Assembly: GCF_022230885.1 (NCBI RefSeq)
Contig: NZ_JAKGCT010000004.1
Location: 2,170,001 to 2,234,000 of the forward strand
DNA from: Paenalcaligenes niemegkensis
Lineage (GTDB): Bacteria > Pseudomonadota > Gammaproteobacteria > Burkholderiales > Burkholderiaceae_B
Reading direction: 5' to 3'
DNA length: 64,000 nt
How positions within the stretch are numbered: position 1 is the first letter of the stretch; each line of letters starts with the position of its first letter. Under the pieces are notes generated by a model. It searched no databases. It was not told where the DNA came from and saw only the letters and a program-made list of their open reading frames with translations. This document shows positions 30,900-41,001 of this stretch, one piece after another. Made by a program: the position numbers and the translations under genes.

Positions 30900-32711
30900 A
30901 TGCTAGCCTTGTCCCGCCTTCCCGACACAGCGCAGGGGCTCATCAATGAGCTGACACGCGACCTGGACTCACAGACTCTAACTTGGCTTTCCGGCTATCT
31001 GGCCGGGGCTGCCCAAGTTAAGCAAAGTCAGATCCCGCCCAGCTTAGCTGCTGTCCCCGCCCCTGCCAGCGCCCCAGCTGCTGCGCCTTCCCGTCCAGCC
31101 ACCATCCTGTTTGGCAGTCAAACAGGCAATGCCGAACGTATCGCTACCGAATTTCACGAGCAGTGCCAGCAGGCTGGTCTTAACGTACGTCTGGTGCGCG
31201 CTGATCGCTATGCCACACGCGAACTCAAAGACGAAGAGCTGCTGTTCATCGTAATCAGCACACAAGGCGAAGGCGATCCACCTGACGATTCAGTCGGCTT
31301 CGTCGAGTTCCTGGCAGGTCGGCGCGCTCCCAAACTCGAGAATTTGAATTTCGGCATTTTAGGGCTAGGTGATTCGTCTTATCCGTTATTCTGTGGCATT
31401 GCCGAAACCATTGAGAAACGTCTGGTTGAACTGGGTGCCAAAAAGCTGCTTGCCAGCGGTCTGGCAGACCTGGACATTGAAACGGTAGCCTCTCCCTGGA
31501 AGCAAAACGCTGTTGAACTCGCTAAACCTCTGCAGGTCAGCACTGAGCTCGAGACCCCGGTATCTATCGTAACAACGCTGCACCCTCAGGTACAAAGCTA
31601 CACCCGAGACAACCCCTTCAGAGCCGCTTTACTCGAAGCGCAACCCATCACGGGCCGCGGCAGTTCGCGTGATGTCCGTCACTTCGAACTTTCACTCGAA
31701 GGCAGCAAACTGAACTATCAGCCTGGCGACTCGTTGGGTGTATGGCCTATACATGACAGTCGCCTGGTCGATGCCGTTCTTGCCCAGACAGGTATCGACG
31801 GCGAAGAATCAGTCACAGTTCACGAAAATATGCGAACTGTACGTGAATGGCTAAGCCACTACCGCGAGCTTACTCAACTGACCAAGCCCTTTCTGGTTGC
31901 GCTGGCCCAACGTAATAGCGACCCCGAACTGGCATTGGCCCTAAGCCCCGATGGGCTGGATGCCTTCCGCGAGCTATTGGGTACGCACCAGTTGCTGGAC
32001 GCGCTGAAACGCTTTCCCGCAGAATGGGATGCCGAGAGCCTCGTTCATGCCCTGCGCCCGCTGGCTCCCCGTATGTACTCTATTGCCTCAAGCCAAAGCC
32101 TGGTTGATGACGAAGTACATTTGACGGTAGCCAATGTGCAATACGAATTTAACAATGAAGAACGCTGGGGAGCTGCTTCCAACTACCTGAGCAATCTTGC
32201 CGAAGGAGACGAGGTACTCGTTTTTGTCGACACAAACTCTCGCTTCCGCCTGCCCGAGGATCACAATAAAGACGTCATCATGATTGGGCCAGGTACGGGG
32301 GTGGCGCCATTCCGCGCCTTTGTCCAGGAACGTAATGCCCAAGAAGCTAAAGGCCGCAACTGGCTGTTCTTTGGCAATCCCAACTTCACTACCGATTTTC
32401 TCTACCAAACCGAGTGGCTGCGTGCGATCGAAGACGGCCAGCTTGAACGTCTGGATGTCGCCTTCTCTCGCGACCAAGAGGAGAAAGTCTATGTGCAGCA
32501 CAAACTGCTGGAGAACGCCACGGATGTGTATGAATGGATTCAATCAGGCGCTCACATCTATGTGTGTGGCGATGCCGATTACATGGCAAAAGACGTGCAC
32601 TCCGCATTGCAGAAAATCGCGCAGCTTGAGGGTGGCCTTGATGAAGATGCCGCTCGCCAATGGATTGACGAGCTCAGCGTTCAGGGCAGATATGCCCGTG
32701 ATGTTTACTAG
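30900..32711 (+). CDS. cysJ: Sulfite reductase (NADPH) flavoprotein alpha subunit
   Basis: CysJ passes electrons from NADPH via FAD and FMN to CysI. The ATG at 30900 gives 603 residues, close to the E. coli protein; a TTG at 30873 would add nine atypical residues. An N-terminal helix and alanine-proline linker lead to the flavodoxin domain (TILFGSQTGNAERIA, residues about 68-82, and STQGEGDPPDD). The FAD domain has RMYSIASS, and the NADPH domain has MIGPGTGVAPFRAFVQER and HIYVCGDADYMAKDV. The C-terminus ends RYARDVY, matching the family. cysI follows 9 bp later. Confidence 0.96.
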   Translation: MLALSRLPDTAQGLINELTRDLDSQTLTWLSGYLAGAAQVKQSQIPPSLAAVPAPASAPAAAPSRPATILFGSQTGNAERIATEFHEQCQQAGLNVRLVRADRYATRELKDEELLFIVISTQGEGDPPDDSVGFVEFLAGRRAPKLENLNFGILGLGDSSYPLFCGIAETIEKRLVELGAKKLLASGLADLDIETVASPWKQNAVELAKPLQVSTELETPVSIVTTLHPQVQSYTRDNPFRAALLEAQPITGRGSSRDVRHFELSLEGSKLNYQPGDSLGVWPIHDSRLVDAVLAQTGIDGEESVTVHENMRTVREWLSHYRELTQLTKPFLVALAQRNSDPELALALSPDGLDAFRELLGTHQLLDALKRFPAEWDAESLVHALRPLAPRMYSIASSQSLVDDEVHLTVANVQYEFNNEERWGAASNYLSNLAEGDEVLVFVDTNSRFRLPEDHNKDVIMIGPGTGVAPFRAFVQERNAQEAKGRNWLFFGNPNFTTDFLYQTEWLRAIEDGQLERLDVAFSRDQEEKVYVQHKLLENATDVYEWIQSGAHIYVCGDADYMAKDVHSALQKIAQLEGGLDEDAARQWIDELSVQGRYARDVY

Positions 32712-32720
32712 AAGACAGCT

Positions 32721-34429
32721 ATGACAAAGAAAATCGCTCCTATAGAGCAACTAAAAATTGATAGCAACTACCTGCGCGGCAGTATTGCCGAAGGTTTGGC
32801 CAGGCCGCTGACAGGCTCTATCAGCGAGAATGATAACTTGCTGTTGAAATTTCACGGCAGCTACCAACAAGACAACCGTGATTTACGCGATGAGCGACGC
32901 AAGCAGAAGCTCGAGCCAGCCCACAGCTTTATGGTGCGTGCGCGACTGCCCGGAGGGGTCGTTACCCCTGAGCAATGGCTGATTTTTGACCAGATTGCCG
33001 TAGACTGGTCAGAGTTCGGCTTACGTATTACGACTCGTCAAACCTTTCAGTGGCACGGCGTATTAAAGCGCAACTTAAAAAAGTTGATGCAAGGCATCAA
33101 ACGCGCCCACGCTACCACCATTGCTGCATGTGGTGATGTCAATCGCCAAGTCGTCAGCGTGTCTAACCCCTGCTATCGCAACACCACGCCGAAGTTCTGG
33201 ATTGGGCACAAAAACTATCCGATCACTTCTTGCCCTCTACCAATGCCTACGCAGAGATATGGCTAGACGGCGAAAAGGTAGATCAGCTTAGCAGCAACGC
33301 GGAAGTGGTTGAACCCATTTACGGTAAGACCTACCTGCCCCGCAAATTCAAAATTGGCCTCACCATTCCTCCCACCAATGACGTAGACATCTTTGCGCAA
33401 GACATGGGCTTCATCGCTATTGTCGAAGATGGACGTTTAACTGGCTTTAATCTGAGCATCGGTGGCGGCATGGGCGCAACCCATGGTGACGACACAACCT
33501 ATGCCCGTCTGGGCAGCGTGATCGGCTTTGTAGAACTGAAAGATGTCATCGCCGCTGCCGAAGCCGTAATCACGCTGCAACGCGATCATGGCAACCGCCA
33601 GGAACGTCGCTACGCACGTCTCAAGTACACCGTCGACACCTTGGGCGCCGAGTGGTTCAAAGAGCAGATTGAAGCCCGCGCCGGCGTCACACTGCATCCT
33701 GTAAAAGCCTGGTATTTTGAGCGAAATGGTGATCAGTACGGGTGGATTCAAGGTGAAAACGGAAACTGGCATTTAGGGTTGCGTATTAACTCAGGCCGCC
33801 TTATCGACCGTCCGGACTCACCCTTGCTAACCGGACTGCGTGAAATCGCCAAGATACACACAGGCCATTTCCGTCTGACCTGTAACCAAAACCTGATTGT
33901 GGCCGACGTTGCCAGCGCCGATAAAAAGAAAATCGATGCTCTCGTTGAACAGTACGGACTGGATAGCTACAAAAATCAAAGCGGTATTCGACGCAACACG
34001 ATTGCCTGCGTGGCCTTGCCCACATGTGCCTTGGCTATGGCAGAAAGCGAGCGTTACGCGCCAGTCATCTTACCCAAGCTAGATGCGCTGCTGGATAAGC
34101 ATGGGCTGCTTGAGCAAGAAATTGTATTTCGTATCTCAGGCTGCCCTAATGGCTGCTCGCGCCCCTACCTCGGAGAAATAGCTCTGGTAGGCCGTGCCCC
34201 AGGACGTTACGACCTGCGTCTGGGCGCCGACTTCAAGGGCGAACGTCTCAATGTGGTCTATCAACAAAACATTGATGAAACCGAAATTCTCAACCACCTT
34301 GATGGCCTGTTCCAGCGCTATGCTGCTGAACGCCACGAGGCGGAGTACTTTGGAGATTATCTGCTTCGTGCGCAGATAATAGCCGAGCCCACACAAAAAC
34401 GTATTCCATTAGTGCTGGAAACAGTCTGA
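32721..34429 (+). CDS. cysI: Sulfite reductase (NADPH) hemoprotein beta subunit, one frame break
   Basis: CysI reduces sulfite to sulfide using siroheme and a 4Fe-4S cluster. Two frames overlap near 33183-33186; one extra C restores NTHAEVLDWAQKLSDHFLPS and a 569-residue protein, equal to E. coli length. Siroheme- and sulfite-contacting residues are in LRITTRQTFQWHG. The cluster cysteines appear as CVALPTCALAMAE and SGCPNGCSRP, the C-x5-C and C-x3-C pattern. The lost base is in a short C run, unlike most breaks here. It lies between cysJ and cysG, which makes the siroheme. Confidence 0.94.
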
Positions 34430-34431
34430 CC

Positions 34432-35895
34432 ATGCAATTATTTCCTCTTTTTGCCGATCTGCAAGGGCGCGCCGTGGTGGTGGTGGGTGGTGGCGAAATA
34501 GCTGAACGAAAGATTCACCTCTTAACCTCTGCCGGTGCCAATGTCACGGTAGTCGCAAAAGCCATCAGCCCTACCCTGCAAGACTGGGAGGCGCAAAATC
34601 GCATCTGGGTGCGTTTAGGCGCTTTTCAAGAAAGCGATCTTGACGGGGCTTGGCTGGTCGTCGCGGCCACCGATAACATTCAGCTCAACACCGCGATTGC
34701 CGCACATGCGACATCCCGAAAGCTGTTTGCGAATGTTGTTGATAATGCCTCGCTGTCGAGCTTCCAGGTTCCCGCCATCGTGGACCGCTCTCCTCTGGTC
34801 GTGGCCATTTCATCATCGGGTGCAGCACCAATGGTGGCTCGACGGGTAAGAGCACAAATCGAAACCATGGTTGATCATTCGATAGGAGCCATTGCCGAAC
34901 TTGCCCAACGCTATCGTGGACACATCAAGGAAGCTCTTCCCTTGCTGGGCCCCCGACGTGCCTTTTACGACTGGCTCATCGACGGCCCTGTAGGTAAAGC
35001 GCTTAAAGCACAGCAACCCAAACAGGCACAGTCTTTGCTTGAGGACGCCTTAGGCCAAAAACAAACACCACCCAAAGGGGAAGTCATCCTCGTGGGCGCT
35101 GGCCCAGGCGATCCGGGTCTGCTCACGCTTCACGCCTTACGCGCATTAAATCAAGCCGACGTCATTTTGTATGACCGGCTGGTTGATCCCGCCATTCTTG
35201 AGCTTGCTCGTCGTGATGCTACACAAATTCATGTGGGTAAAGAAGTAGGCGAAAACCATCACGCCACCCAGCAGCGTATTCACCACCTGATGCTAGAGCA
35301 TGCGAAACAAGGCCAGACCGTCGTACGCCTCAAAGGCGGCGATGCCTTCATATTTGGCCGTGGCGGCGAAGAGCTGCAATTCTTACGCCAGCACAGTATC
35401 GCTTATCAGGTTGTACCCGGGATTACTGCTGCGCTAGCCTGCGCTGCCTACAGCGGTATCCCGCTAACGCATCGCCAATACGCGCAGTCTGTGCAATTTG
35501 TCACCGCTCACCGCAAAGACGATACAGACATTGCTGAATGGGCAGGCCTATGCGACAACAGCCAGACTCTGGTCGTATATATGGGGTTGAAGCAGCTGAC
35601 GTCCTTTAATCAAATGCTGATTGCTCATGGACGGGCAGCCAACACCCCATGTGCCATTATCGAAAATGGCTCCCGCCCGAATCAACGTACATTGCTGACA
35701 CGTCTAGATCAGGCACAGCATTACGCAAGCCAGTACACCTTCAGCTCGCCTTCCTTGCTGATCGTTGGCCCGGTTGCTGCGCTTGCCAAACAATTACACT
35801 GGTACGGCGAAATTATTGATGAGTATCCCGATGCGGATACACCCTCATTGTCTCAACTGAACGTAGAATTACTGCCTGAGTTATCTGCCGCCTAA
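34432..35895 (+). CDS. cysG: Siroheme synthase CysG (uroporphyrinogen methyltransferase / precorrin-2 dehydrogenase / ferrochelatase)
   Basis: CysG turns uroporphyrinogen III into siroheme, the cofactor of the sulfite reductase encoded just upstream (2 bp gap). This 487-residue protein has the N-terminal dehydrogenase/chelatase domain with an NAD-binding VVVVGGGEIAERKIHLL near residue 16. The C-terminal SAM-dependent methyltransferase domain (about 218-460) has LVGAGPGDPGLLTL, VRLKGGDAFIFGRGGEE and VVPGITAALACAAYSGIPLT. It is about 30 residues longer than the E. coli protein, mainly at the C-terminal tail. A terminator follows. Confidence 0.96.
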   Translation: MQLFPLFADLQGRAVVVVGGGEIAERKIHLLTSAGANVTVVAKAISPTLQDWEAQNRIWVRLGAFQESDLDGAWLVVAATDNIQLNTAIAAHATSRKLFANVVDNASLSSFQVPAIVDRSPLVVAISSSGAAPMVARRVRAQIETMVDHSIGAIAELAQRYRGHIKEALPLLGPRRAFYDWLIDGPVGKALKAQQPKQAQSLLEDALGQKQTPPKGEVILVGAGPGDPGLLTLHALRALNQADVILYDRLVDPAILELARRDATQIHVGKEVGENHHATQQRIHHLMLEHAKQGQTVVRLKGGDAFIFGRGGEELQFLRQHSIAYQVVPGITAALACAAYSGIPLTHRQYAQSVQFVTAHRKDDTDIAEWAGLCDNSQTLVVYMGLKQLTSFNQMLIAHGRAANTPCAIIENGSRPNQRTLLTRLDQAQHYASQYTFSSPSLLIVGPVAALAKQLHWYGEIIDEYPDADTPSLSQLNVELLPELSAA

Positions 35896-35983
35896 TTGCC
35901 GGCTTCAGAATCCGCGACCGTCGCCTCAGGAGCGCCCTATCAAGGTTAAGTACCCGCTTTTTTCAAACGTAGCAAACAAGCCC

Positions 35984-36019
35984 AAAAAGGAACCAATTCA
36001 ATATTTGGTTCCTTTTTTT
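35984..36019 (+). terminator. Rho-independent terminator after cysG
   Basis: GGAACCAA (35989-35996) and TTGGTTCC (36005-36012) form the stem, flanked by five As before and seven Ts after. It ends the cysJIG transcript. Confidence 0.9.
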
Positions 36020-36159
36020 GCGTCCAATATGAAATTATGATAATTCTAAACAACAGCTGTAGCTATTTAATTACTGATGTTTAGCACAATATCTAGTTTT
36101 TGTTATCAACACGTACCTTTTTGATACCATATAGCTTTATAACTTGAACCAATCGAGAC

Positions 36160-36990
36160 ATGGAATTCACTACTGAAGCATACATCTACTTTATCGGAGC
36201 CATACTTATAGCTGGCATCGTGGCAGGCCTGATCGCGGGCTTACTTGGAGTCGGCGGCGGTATCGTGCTGGTACCTGTCATGTTCTACCTGTTTACCGCC
36301 ATGGACATAGATCCTGCCGTACGCATGCACGTCGCTGTAGGAACCTCCTTGTCGACCATTGTGGCAACGGCGCTATCATCGTCCAGGGCACATCATTCAA
36401 AAAATGCGGTCGATATGGCACTGCTAAAAAGCTGGGGGCCCTGGCTGCTGCTAGGCTCTATCATAGGCATGAGCCTGTTTAGTTCAATCAAGTCAGTCGA
36501 ATTAACCTTTGTATTCTCGGGCGTTACTTTTTTAATTGCCGTATACATGTTGCTGGGGCCGTCCAGCGCTGCCGACGAAAAAGGTGCATTACCTAAAGGC
36601 CCCATACGCTGGTTATCGGGCATCGTGGTGGCGGGGCTATCATCTATCATGGGGATAGGCGGTGGCAGCTTAACCGTTCCATTACTTAGCTTCTACCGGT
36701 ACCCCATGCGCAAGGCAGTAGGCACGGCGGCAGCTGTTGGATTACTAATCGCAATTCCGGGCACCATCGGCGCATTCCTGGCGGGCCTGGGCAAAGAAGG
36801 CCTGCCCCCTTTCAGCATTGGTTACGTCAACCTTATTGCCTTTGCCATTCTAATACCGGTAACCGGCTATTTTGCCCCTATTGGCGCTCGTATTGCCCAT
36901 GCTATCAATCCTAAATATTTGCGATACGCATTCGCAGCGTTCTTGTTCTTTAATGCCGTCAATATGCTGATTACAGCATTGCGCGCCTAG
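36160..36990 (+). CDS. TauE/SafE-family membrane exporter (probable sulfite/organosulfur)
   Basis: This 276-residue polytopic membrane protein belongs to the TauE/SafE (DUF81) family. About eight hydrophobic helices are visible, arranged as two similar halves, each with a glycine-rich loop: GLIAGLLGVGGGIVLVPVMF near the start and GLSSIMGIGGGSLTVPLLSF in the middle. Family members export sulfite or sulfoacetate, or take up related anions. Its position beside cysJIG fits sulfite handling, but a terminator separates them, so the link is contextual. A GntR regulator follows 35 bp downstream. Confidence 0.87.
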   Translation: MEFTTEAYIYFIGAILIAGIVAGLIAGLLGVGGGIVLVPVMFYLFTAMDIDPAVRMHVAVGTSLSTIVATALSSSRAHHSKNAVDMALLKSWGPWLLLGSIIGMSLFSSIKSVELTFVFSGVTFLIAVYMLLGPSSAADEKGALPKGPIRWLSGIVVAGLSSIMGIGGGSLTVPLLSFYRYPMRKAVGTAAAVGLLIAIPGTIGAFLAGLGKEGLPPFSIGYVNLIAFAILIPVTGYFAPIGARIAHAINPKYLRYAFAAFLFFNAVNMLITALRA

Positions 36991-37025
36991 CTAGTCGATC
37001 TTAACTATTGAGTTAGAGCGGTCTT

Positions 37026-37715
37026 ATGTCTTCCTCCCTCCCTCGCGCGGGTGCCCGTCGCGCCGATTCAGTCATCGCCTATCTGATGCAGATGCTGGCC
37101 CTGCCGGAACACGGCCCAGGTTATAAATTAGCTCCTGAACGCGAACTCGCGGCAGAGCTACAGGTCAGCCGCCGAGTGGTGCGTGAAGCGCTAGAACAAC
37201 TAGAGCGGGAAGGCTTCATAGAACGTGTACCGGGACGCGGCACCATCGTCGTCGAAAATAAAGAAAAGACTGAACGTGCTGTAGCCTTGCACGTTAGCCC
37301 GATGGAGCTCATGACCGCACGCTATGTACTTGAGCCAGCAATCGCTGCCACGGCCGCAACGCATGCCAGCACACATGATATCCAAATGCTGCTGCAATGC
37401 CACGAGCAAAGCCATAATGCACGATCACATGTGGAGTGGGAGGAAGGCGACAGCCGTTTCCACGAAGCCTTGGCCACCGCGACACACAACATACTGCTAC
37501 AGCACTTCTCAGAAGTCCTGACCGCAGCACGCATGCAGACTGAGTGGGGACGATTACGCCGTACAACTCTGGATCTGGCGACCCGCAATCGCTACAGTGC
37601 TCAACACCAGGAAATTGTTGATGCCATTCGGCACCGCGACCCCGCTCAGGCAGGCAACGCCATGCGAACTCACCTAAACGCAGTTCGTCAGGGGCTGGAA
37701 GAGCAACAAAGATAA
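37026..37715 (+). CDS. GntR-family transcriptional regulator, FadR/FCD subfamily
   Basis: This 229-residue DNA-binding protein has an N-terminal winged helix-turn-helix (ERELAAELQVSRRVVREALE, residues about 38-57, followed by the wing FIERVPGRGTIVV). The C-terminal FCD ligand domain is all-helical, with metal-site histidines plausible in SRFHEALATATHN and MRTHLNAVRQGL. It follows the TauE gene by 35 bp and may control it. The effector is unknown; organic acids are usual for this subfamily. Confidence 0.87.
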   Translation: MSSSLPRAGARRADSVIAYLMQMLALPEHGPGYKLAPERELAAELQVSRRVVREALEQLEREGFIERVPGRGTIVVENKEKTERAVALHVSPMELMTARYVLEPAIAATAATHASTHDIQMLLQCHEQSHNARSHVEWEEGDSRFHEALATATHNILLQHFSEVLTAARMQTEWGRLRRTTLDLATRNRYSAQHQEIVDAIRHRDPAQAGNAMRTHLNAVRQGLEEQQR

Positions 37716-37780
37716 AAACCTGCAGTAGGCAGATGTATCGTTGCAGCCATTGAAACGTTGTTCATATATACGCTGCCCAC

Positions 37781-37811
37781 AAAAAAGCCCAGCATGATGC
37801 TGGGCTTTTTC
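37781..37811. terminator. Bidirectional terminator between the GntR gene and the S10 operon
   Basis: AAAAAAGCCCAGCAT and ATGCTGGGCTTTTT form a perfect long stem with A and T tracts on both sides. It serves the GntR gene rightward and rpsQ leftward. Confidence 0.92.
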
Positions 37812-37854
37812 TTGAGTACGGCCCTAGGGAAAACCTAAGGGCGTATTCAGCGCA

Positions 37855-38139
37855 TTAAATTACGCGAGCAGCCGTCAACAGACGTACTACAGTCCACGTT
37901 TTATCGCGGCTGATAGGACGGCCTTCAGCGATTTCAACTACATCGCCTTCGTTGTACTGGTTGGTCTCGTCGTGCGCTTTGTACTTGTTGGTACGAAGAA
38001 TGATCTTGCCGTATAAAGGATGCTTCACGTGGCGTTCTACTAGAACAACAACGGTTTTATCCATTTTGTTGCTGATCACTCGTCCCTGCAAGGTACGCTG
38101 ACGCTTAGGCGCGACTTGTGTTGTTTGCGTTTCGCTCAT
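37855..38139 (-). CDS. rpsQ: 30S ribosomal protein S17
   Basis: S17 is an early-binding 16S rRNA protein. The 94-residue frame has [20 protein letters not shown] and the family segment [20 protein letters not shown]. It ends the S10 operon here; in the standard order rplN would follow, but a terminator and the metabolic insert intervene. Confidence 0.98.
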   Translation of the reverse strand: MSETQTTQVAPKRQRTLQGRVISNKMDKTVVVLVERHVKHPLYGKIILRTNKYKAHDETNQYNEGDVVEIAEGRPISRDKTWTVVRLLTAARVI

Positions 38140-38140
38140 C

Positions 38141-38332
38141 TTACTTTCCTGCGTTCTCAGCCATTATTGTACGTACACGAGCAATGTCGCGACGCACTTT
38201 GGATAGCTGGCTGGTGTTGGAAAGCTGCTGAGTTGCACGCTGCATACGCAGACTGAATTGTGCTTTCAGCAGACTCTCGAGCTCGGTCTGGAGCTCGGCG
38301 GTTTCTTTTGAACGGAGTTCACTGGCTTTCAT
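38141..38332 (-). CDS. rpmC: 50S ribosomal protein L29
   Basis: L29 is a small coiled-coil protein at the peptide-exit site, near the trigger-factor dock. The 63-residue frame starts [20 protein letters not shown] and has the RNA-contacting [20 protein letters not shown] segment. It overlaps the usual rplP-rpmC-rpsQ string with single-base spacing to rpsQ. Confidence 0.98.
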   Translation of the reverse strand: MKASELRSKETAELQTELESLLKAQFSLRMQRATQQLSNTSQLSKVRRDIARVRTIMAENAGK

Positions 38333-38341
38333 GAGATCTCC

Positions 38342-38758
38342 TTAAGCACCAATCTGACGCGACACGAATGTCGTGGAAATCGGCAGCTTAGCGGCGGCTA
38401 AACGGAATGCTTCGCGGGCTAGCTCTTCGCTAACACCTTCCATTTCGTAAAGCATTTTGCCGGGTTGAATTTCAGCGACCCAAAACTCTGGATTACCCTT
38501 ACCACTACCCATACGAACTTCAGCAGGTTTCTGCGAAATTGGTTTATCTGGGAAGATACGGATCCAGATGCGGCCACCACGTTTAATGTGACGGTTAATC
38601 GCACGACGAGCAGCTTCAATCTGACGCGCTGTCAAGCGACCACGGCCAGTAGCCTTAAGACCGAATTCGCCAAATGAAACTTGCGCTCCACGTGTAGCTA
38701 GACCGGTATTACGACCTTTGTGCTCTTTGCGATACTTTCTGCGAGAGGGTTGCAACAT
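38342..38758 (-). CDS. rplP: 50S ribosomal protein L16
   Basis: L16 organises the A site of the 50S subunit. The 138-residue frame begins [20 protein letters not shown] and contains [20 protein letters not shown] and [18 protein letters not shown], all conserved. rpsC lies 2 bp upstream. Confidence 0.98.
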   Translation of the reverse strand: MLQPSRRKYRKEHKGRNTGLATRGAQVSFGEFGLKATGRGRLTARQIEAARRAINRHIKRGGRIWIRIFPDKPISQKPAEVRMGSGKGNPEFWVAEIQPGKMLYEMEGVSEELAREAFRLAAAKLPISTTFVSRQIGA

Positions 38759-38760
38759 AG

Positions 38761-39543
38761 TTATTCTCCTTCAGGCGCAGGCGCTGCAGAAGCATCGCGA
38801 CGTGGTCCACCACGGCCAGTACGACCGGCTGGGCGACGACCTTCAGGACGATCCCCACGTGGACGACGGTGACGACGCTCTTCTGGAGCTGCAGCTTCTA
38901 CAGGCATTTCGCCATTAGGAAGCATATCGCCTTTGTAAACCCAGACTTTGATGCCAATAATACCGTAAGTAGTATGAGCTTCGGATGTACCGTAATCGAT
39001 GTTCGCACGAAGTGTATGCAGAGGCACGCGACCTTCGCGATACCACTCTGTACGAGCAATTTCAATTCCGTTCAAACGACCAGCGCTCATGATCTTGATG
39101 CCTTGGGCACCAAGACGCATTGCGTTCTGCATCGCACGTTTCATCGCACGGCGGAACATAATACGCTTTTCGAGCTGCTGAGCGATAGAATCAGCGACAA
39201 GCTGAGCATCGGTTTCAGGTTTACGAATTTCTTCGATATTGACGTGTACAGGAACGCCCATCAAGCGCTGAAGATCAACCTTCAGGTTTTCGATGTCTTC
39301 ACCACGCTTACCAATTACTACGCCTGGACGGGCGGAGTAAATAGTAATGCGGGCGTTTTTATTAGGGCGCTCGATGACTACACGGCCAACGGAAGCATTC
39401 TTCAGTTTTTTCTTGAGGTATTCGCGTACGCGGATATCGTCAGCCAGCATGCCAGCGAACTCGTTGTGATCAGCGTACCAACGAGAGCTCCAGTTGCGGT
39501 TAACTGCGAGGCGGAACCCAATTGGGTGAACTTTTTGTCCCAT
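38761..39543 (-). CDS. rpsC: 30S ribosomal protein S3
   Basis: S3 helps form the mRNA entry tunnel and its helicase activity. The 260-residue frame starts [20 protein letters not shown]. The KH RNA-binding domain (about 38-106) has [20 protein letters not shown]. The C-terminal tail after residue 215 is arginine- and proline-rich and of the longer betaproteobacterial kind. Confidence 0.98.
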   Translation of the reverse strand: MGQKVHPIGFRLAVNRNWSSRWYADHNEFAGMLADDIRVREYLKKKLKNASVGRVVIERPNKNARITIYSARPGVVIGKRGEDIENLKVDLQRLMGVPVHVNIEEIRKPETDAQLVADSIAQQLEKRIMFRRAMKRAMQNAMRLGAQGIKIMSAGRLNGIEIARTEWYREGRVPLHTLRANIDYGTSEAHTTYGIIGIKVWVYKGDMLPNGEMPVEAAAPEERRHRRPRGDRPEGRRPAGRTGRGGPRRDASAAPAPEGE

Positions 39544-39552
39544 TGTGACTCC

Positions 39553-39882
39553 TTAAGCGCCGACCTTGACCACAATGTGGCAAGTCTGCTTCTCGATACG
39601 GTTACCGCGGCCTTTTGCGCGTGCGGAGAATCGTTTCAATGACTGCCCCTTGTCCACAAATACTGTGGTCACGCGTAGTTCATCGATATCGGCACCGTCG
39701 TTATGTTCAGCATTAGCAATAGCGGATTCAAGCGCTTTCTTGATAATGCCAGCGGCTTTCTTGGGAGTGAAAGTCAAGGTATTCAATGCTTGCGACACCG
39801 ATTGACCACGGATCATGTCCGCGACCAGGCGTGCCTTTTGCGCTGAAATACGCACTCCACGAATAGTTGCTGTGGTTTCCAT
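39553..39882 (-). CDS. rplV: 50S ribosomal protein L22
   Basis: L22 lines the nascent-peptide exit tunnel, and changes in its loop can give macrolide resistance. The 109-residue frame has [18 protein letters not shown] near the start and the tunnel loop region with [20 protein letters not shown]. Order rpsS-rplV-rpsC is standard. Confidence 0.98.
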   Translation of the reverse strand: METTATIRGVRISAQKARLVADMIRGQSVSQALNTLTFTPKKAAGIIKKALESAIANAEHNDGADIDELRVTTVFVDKGQSLKRFSARAKGRGNRIEKQTCHIVVKVGA

Positions 39883-39885
39883 CCC

Positions 39886-40161
39886 TTATCTCCGTGACTT
39901 TTTATCCGCCACATGACCTTTAAACGTACGGGTCAGTGCGAATTCACCAAGCTTATGGCCAACCATGTTCTCGTTAATGTAGACGGGAATATGTTGACGG
40001 CCATTGTGCACGGCAATCGTCAGCCCAATAAATTCGGGCAGGATGGTTGAACGGCGTGACCAGGTTTTGATCGGCCGTTTATCGTTGCCCGTGACAGCAG
40101 CATCTACTTTTTTAATGAGATACTCGTCTACAAATGGGCCTTTTTTAATCGAACGTGACAT
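39886..40161 (-). CDS. rpsS: 30S ribosomal protein S19
   Basis: S19 sits in the 30S head with S13. The 91-residue frame begins [20 protein letters not shown] and ends with the [20 protein letters not shown] segment typical of S19. Length is normal. Confidence 0.98.
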   Translation of the reverse strand: MSRSIKKGPFVDEYLIKKVDAAVTGNDKRPIKTWSRRSTILPEFIGLTIAVHNGRQHIPVYINENMVGHKLGEFALTRTFKGHVADKKSRR

Positions 40162-40172
40162 TTGTTCGCCCC

Positions 40173-41000
40173 TTACTTGCGCTTGCGACGCGAGACAATC
40201 ATATTGTCTGTGCGTTTGTTACGGCGGGTGCGGTAGCCCTTAGCAGGAGTACCCCATGGACTAACTGGTTCACGGCCTTCGCCCGTACGACCTTCACCAC
40301 CACCATGCGGGTGATCGATCGGGTTCATGGCAACACCACGAACGGTAGGACGGATACCGCGCCAACGAGTAGCACCGGCTTTACCAATTTGTCGCAAGCT
40401 ATTATCTTCATTGCTTACCGAACCGATAGTGGCACGGCAATCGATGTGTACGCGACGTACTTCACCCGAGCGCAAACGCACCTGGGAATAAGAGCCATCA
40501 CGAGCTAGCAATACAGCCGATGTACCAGCCGAGCGAGCCAATTGCGCACCTTTACCAGGCAACATTTCGATGCAGTGAATCGTTGCACCAATTGGAATGT
40601 TACGGATAGGCAATGTGTTACCAGCGCGAATCGGTGCATCTTGACCGGACAACAATGTTGCACCGACTTCGAGGCCACGAGGAGCGATAATATAACGACG
40701 TTCGCCATCTGCGTAGCAAAGCAATGCAATGTGGGCAGTACGGTTTGGATCGTATTCGAGACGCTCTACTTTCGCAGGAATGCCATCTTTGTTACGACGA
40801 AAATCAACGATACGATAATGCTGTTTATGACCACCGCCACGATGGCGAATAGTAATGTGACCGTTGTTATTGCGGCCAGCTGTACGTGATTTCTTTTCCA
40901 GTAATGGAGCGTGTGGAGCACCCTTGTGTAGCTCGGAGTGCACCACTTTGACCATACCGCGACGGCCAGCAGACGTTGGTTTTACTTTAACGAGTGCCAT
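40173..41000 (-). CDS. rplB: 50S ribosomal protein L2
   Basis: L2 is a core 50S protein needed for subunit joining and peptidyl transfer. The 275-residue frame has [20 protein letters not shown] near residue 38, and the near-universal [20 protein letters not shown] with the peptidyl-transferase-linked histidine near residue 228. It ends in a basic tail. Confidence 0.98.
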   Translation of the reverse strand: MALVKVKPTSAGRRGMVKVVHSELHKGAPHAPLLEKKSRTAGRNNNGHITIRHRGGGHKQHYRIVDFRRNKDGIPAKVERLEYDPNRTAHIALLCYADGERRYIIAPRGLEVGATLLSGQDAPIRAGNTLPIRNIPIGATIHCIEMLPGKGAQLARSAGTSAVLLARDGSYSQVRLRSGEVRRVHIDCRATIGSVSNEDNSLRQIGKAGATRWRGIRPTVRGVAMNPIDHPHGGGEGRTGEGREPVSPWGTPAKGYRTRRNKRTDNMIVSRRKRK

Positions 41001-41001
41001 A

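Noticed and set aside
38869-39642. Long plus-strand frame (257 codons) antisense to rpsC and rplV
   Set aside because: It lies fully opposite two conserved ribosomal genes, and its sequence is what their biased codons produce in reverse.
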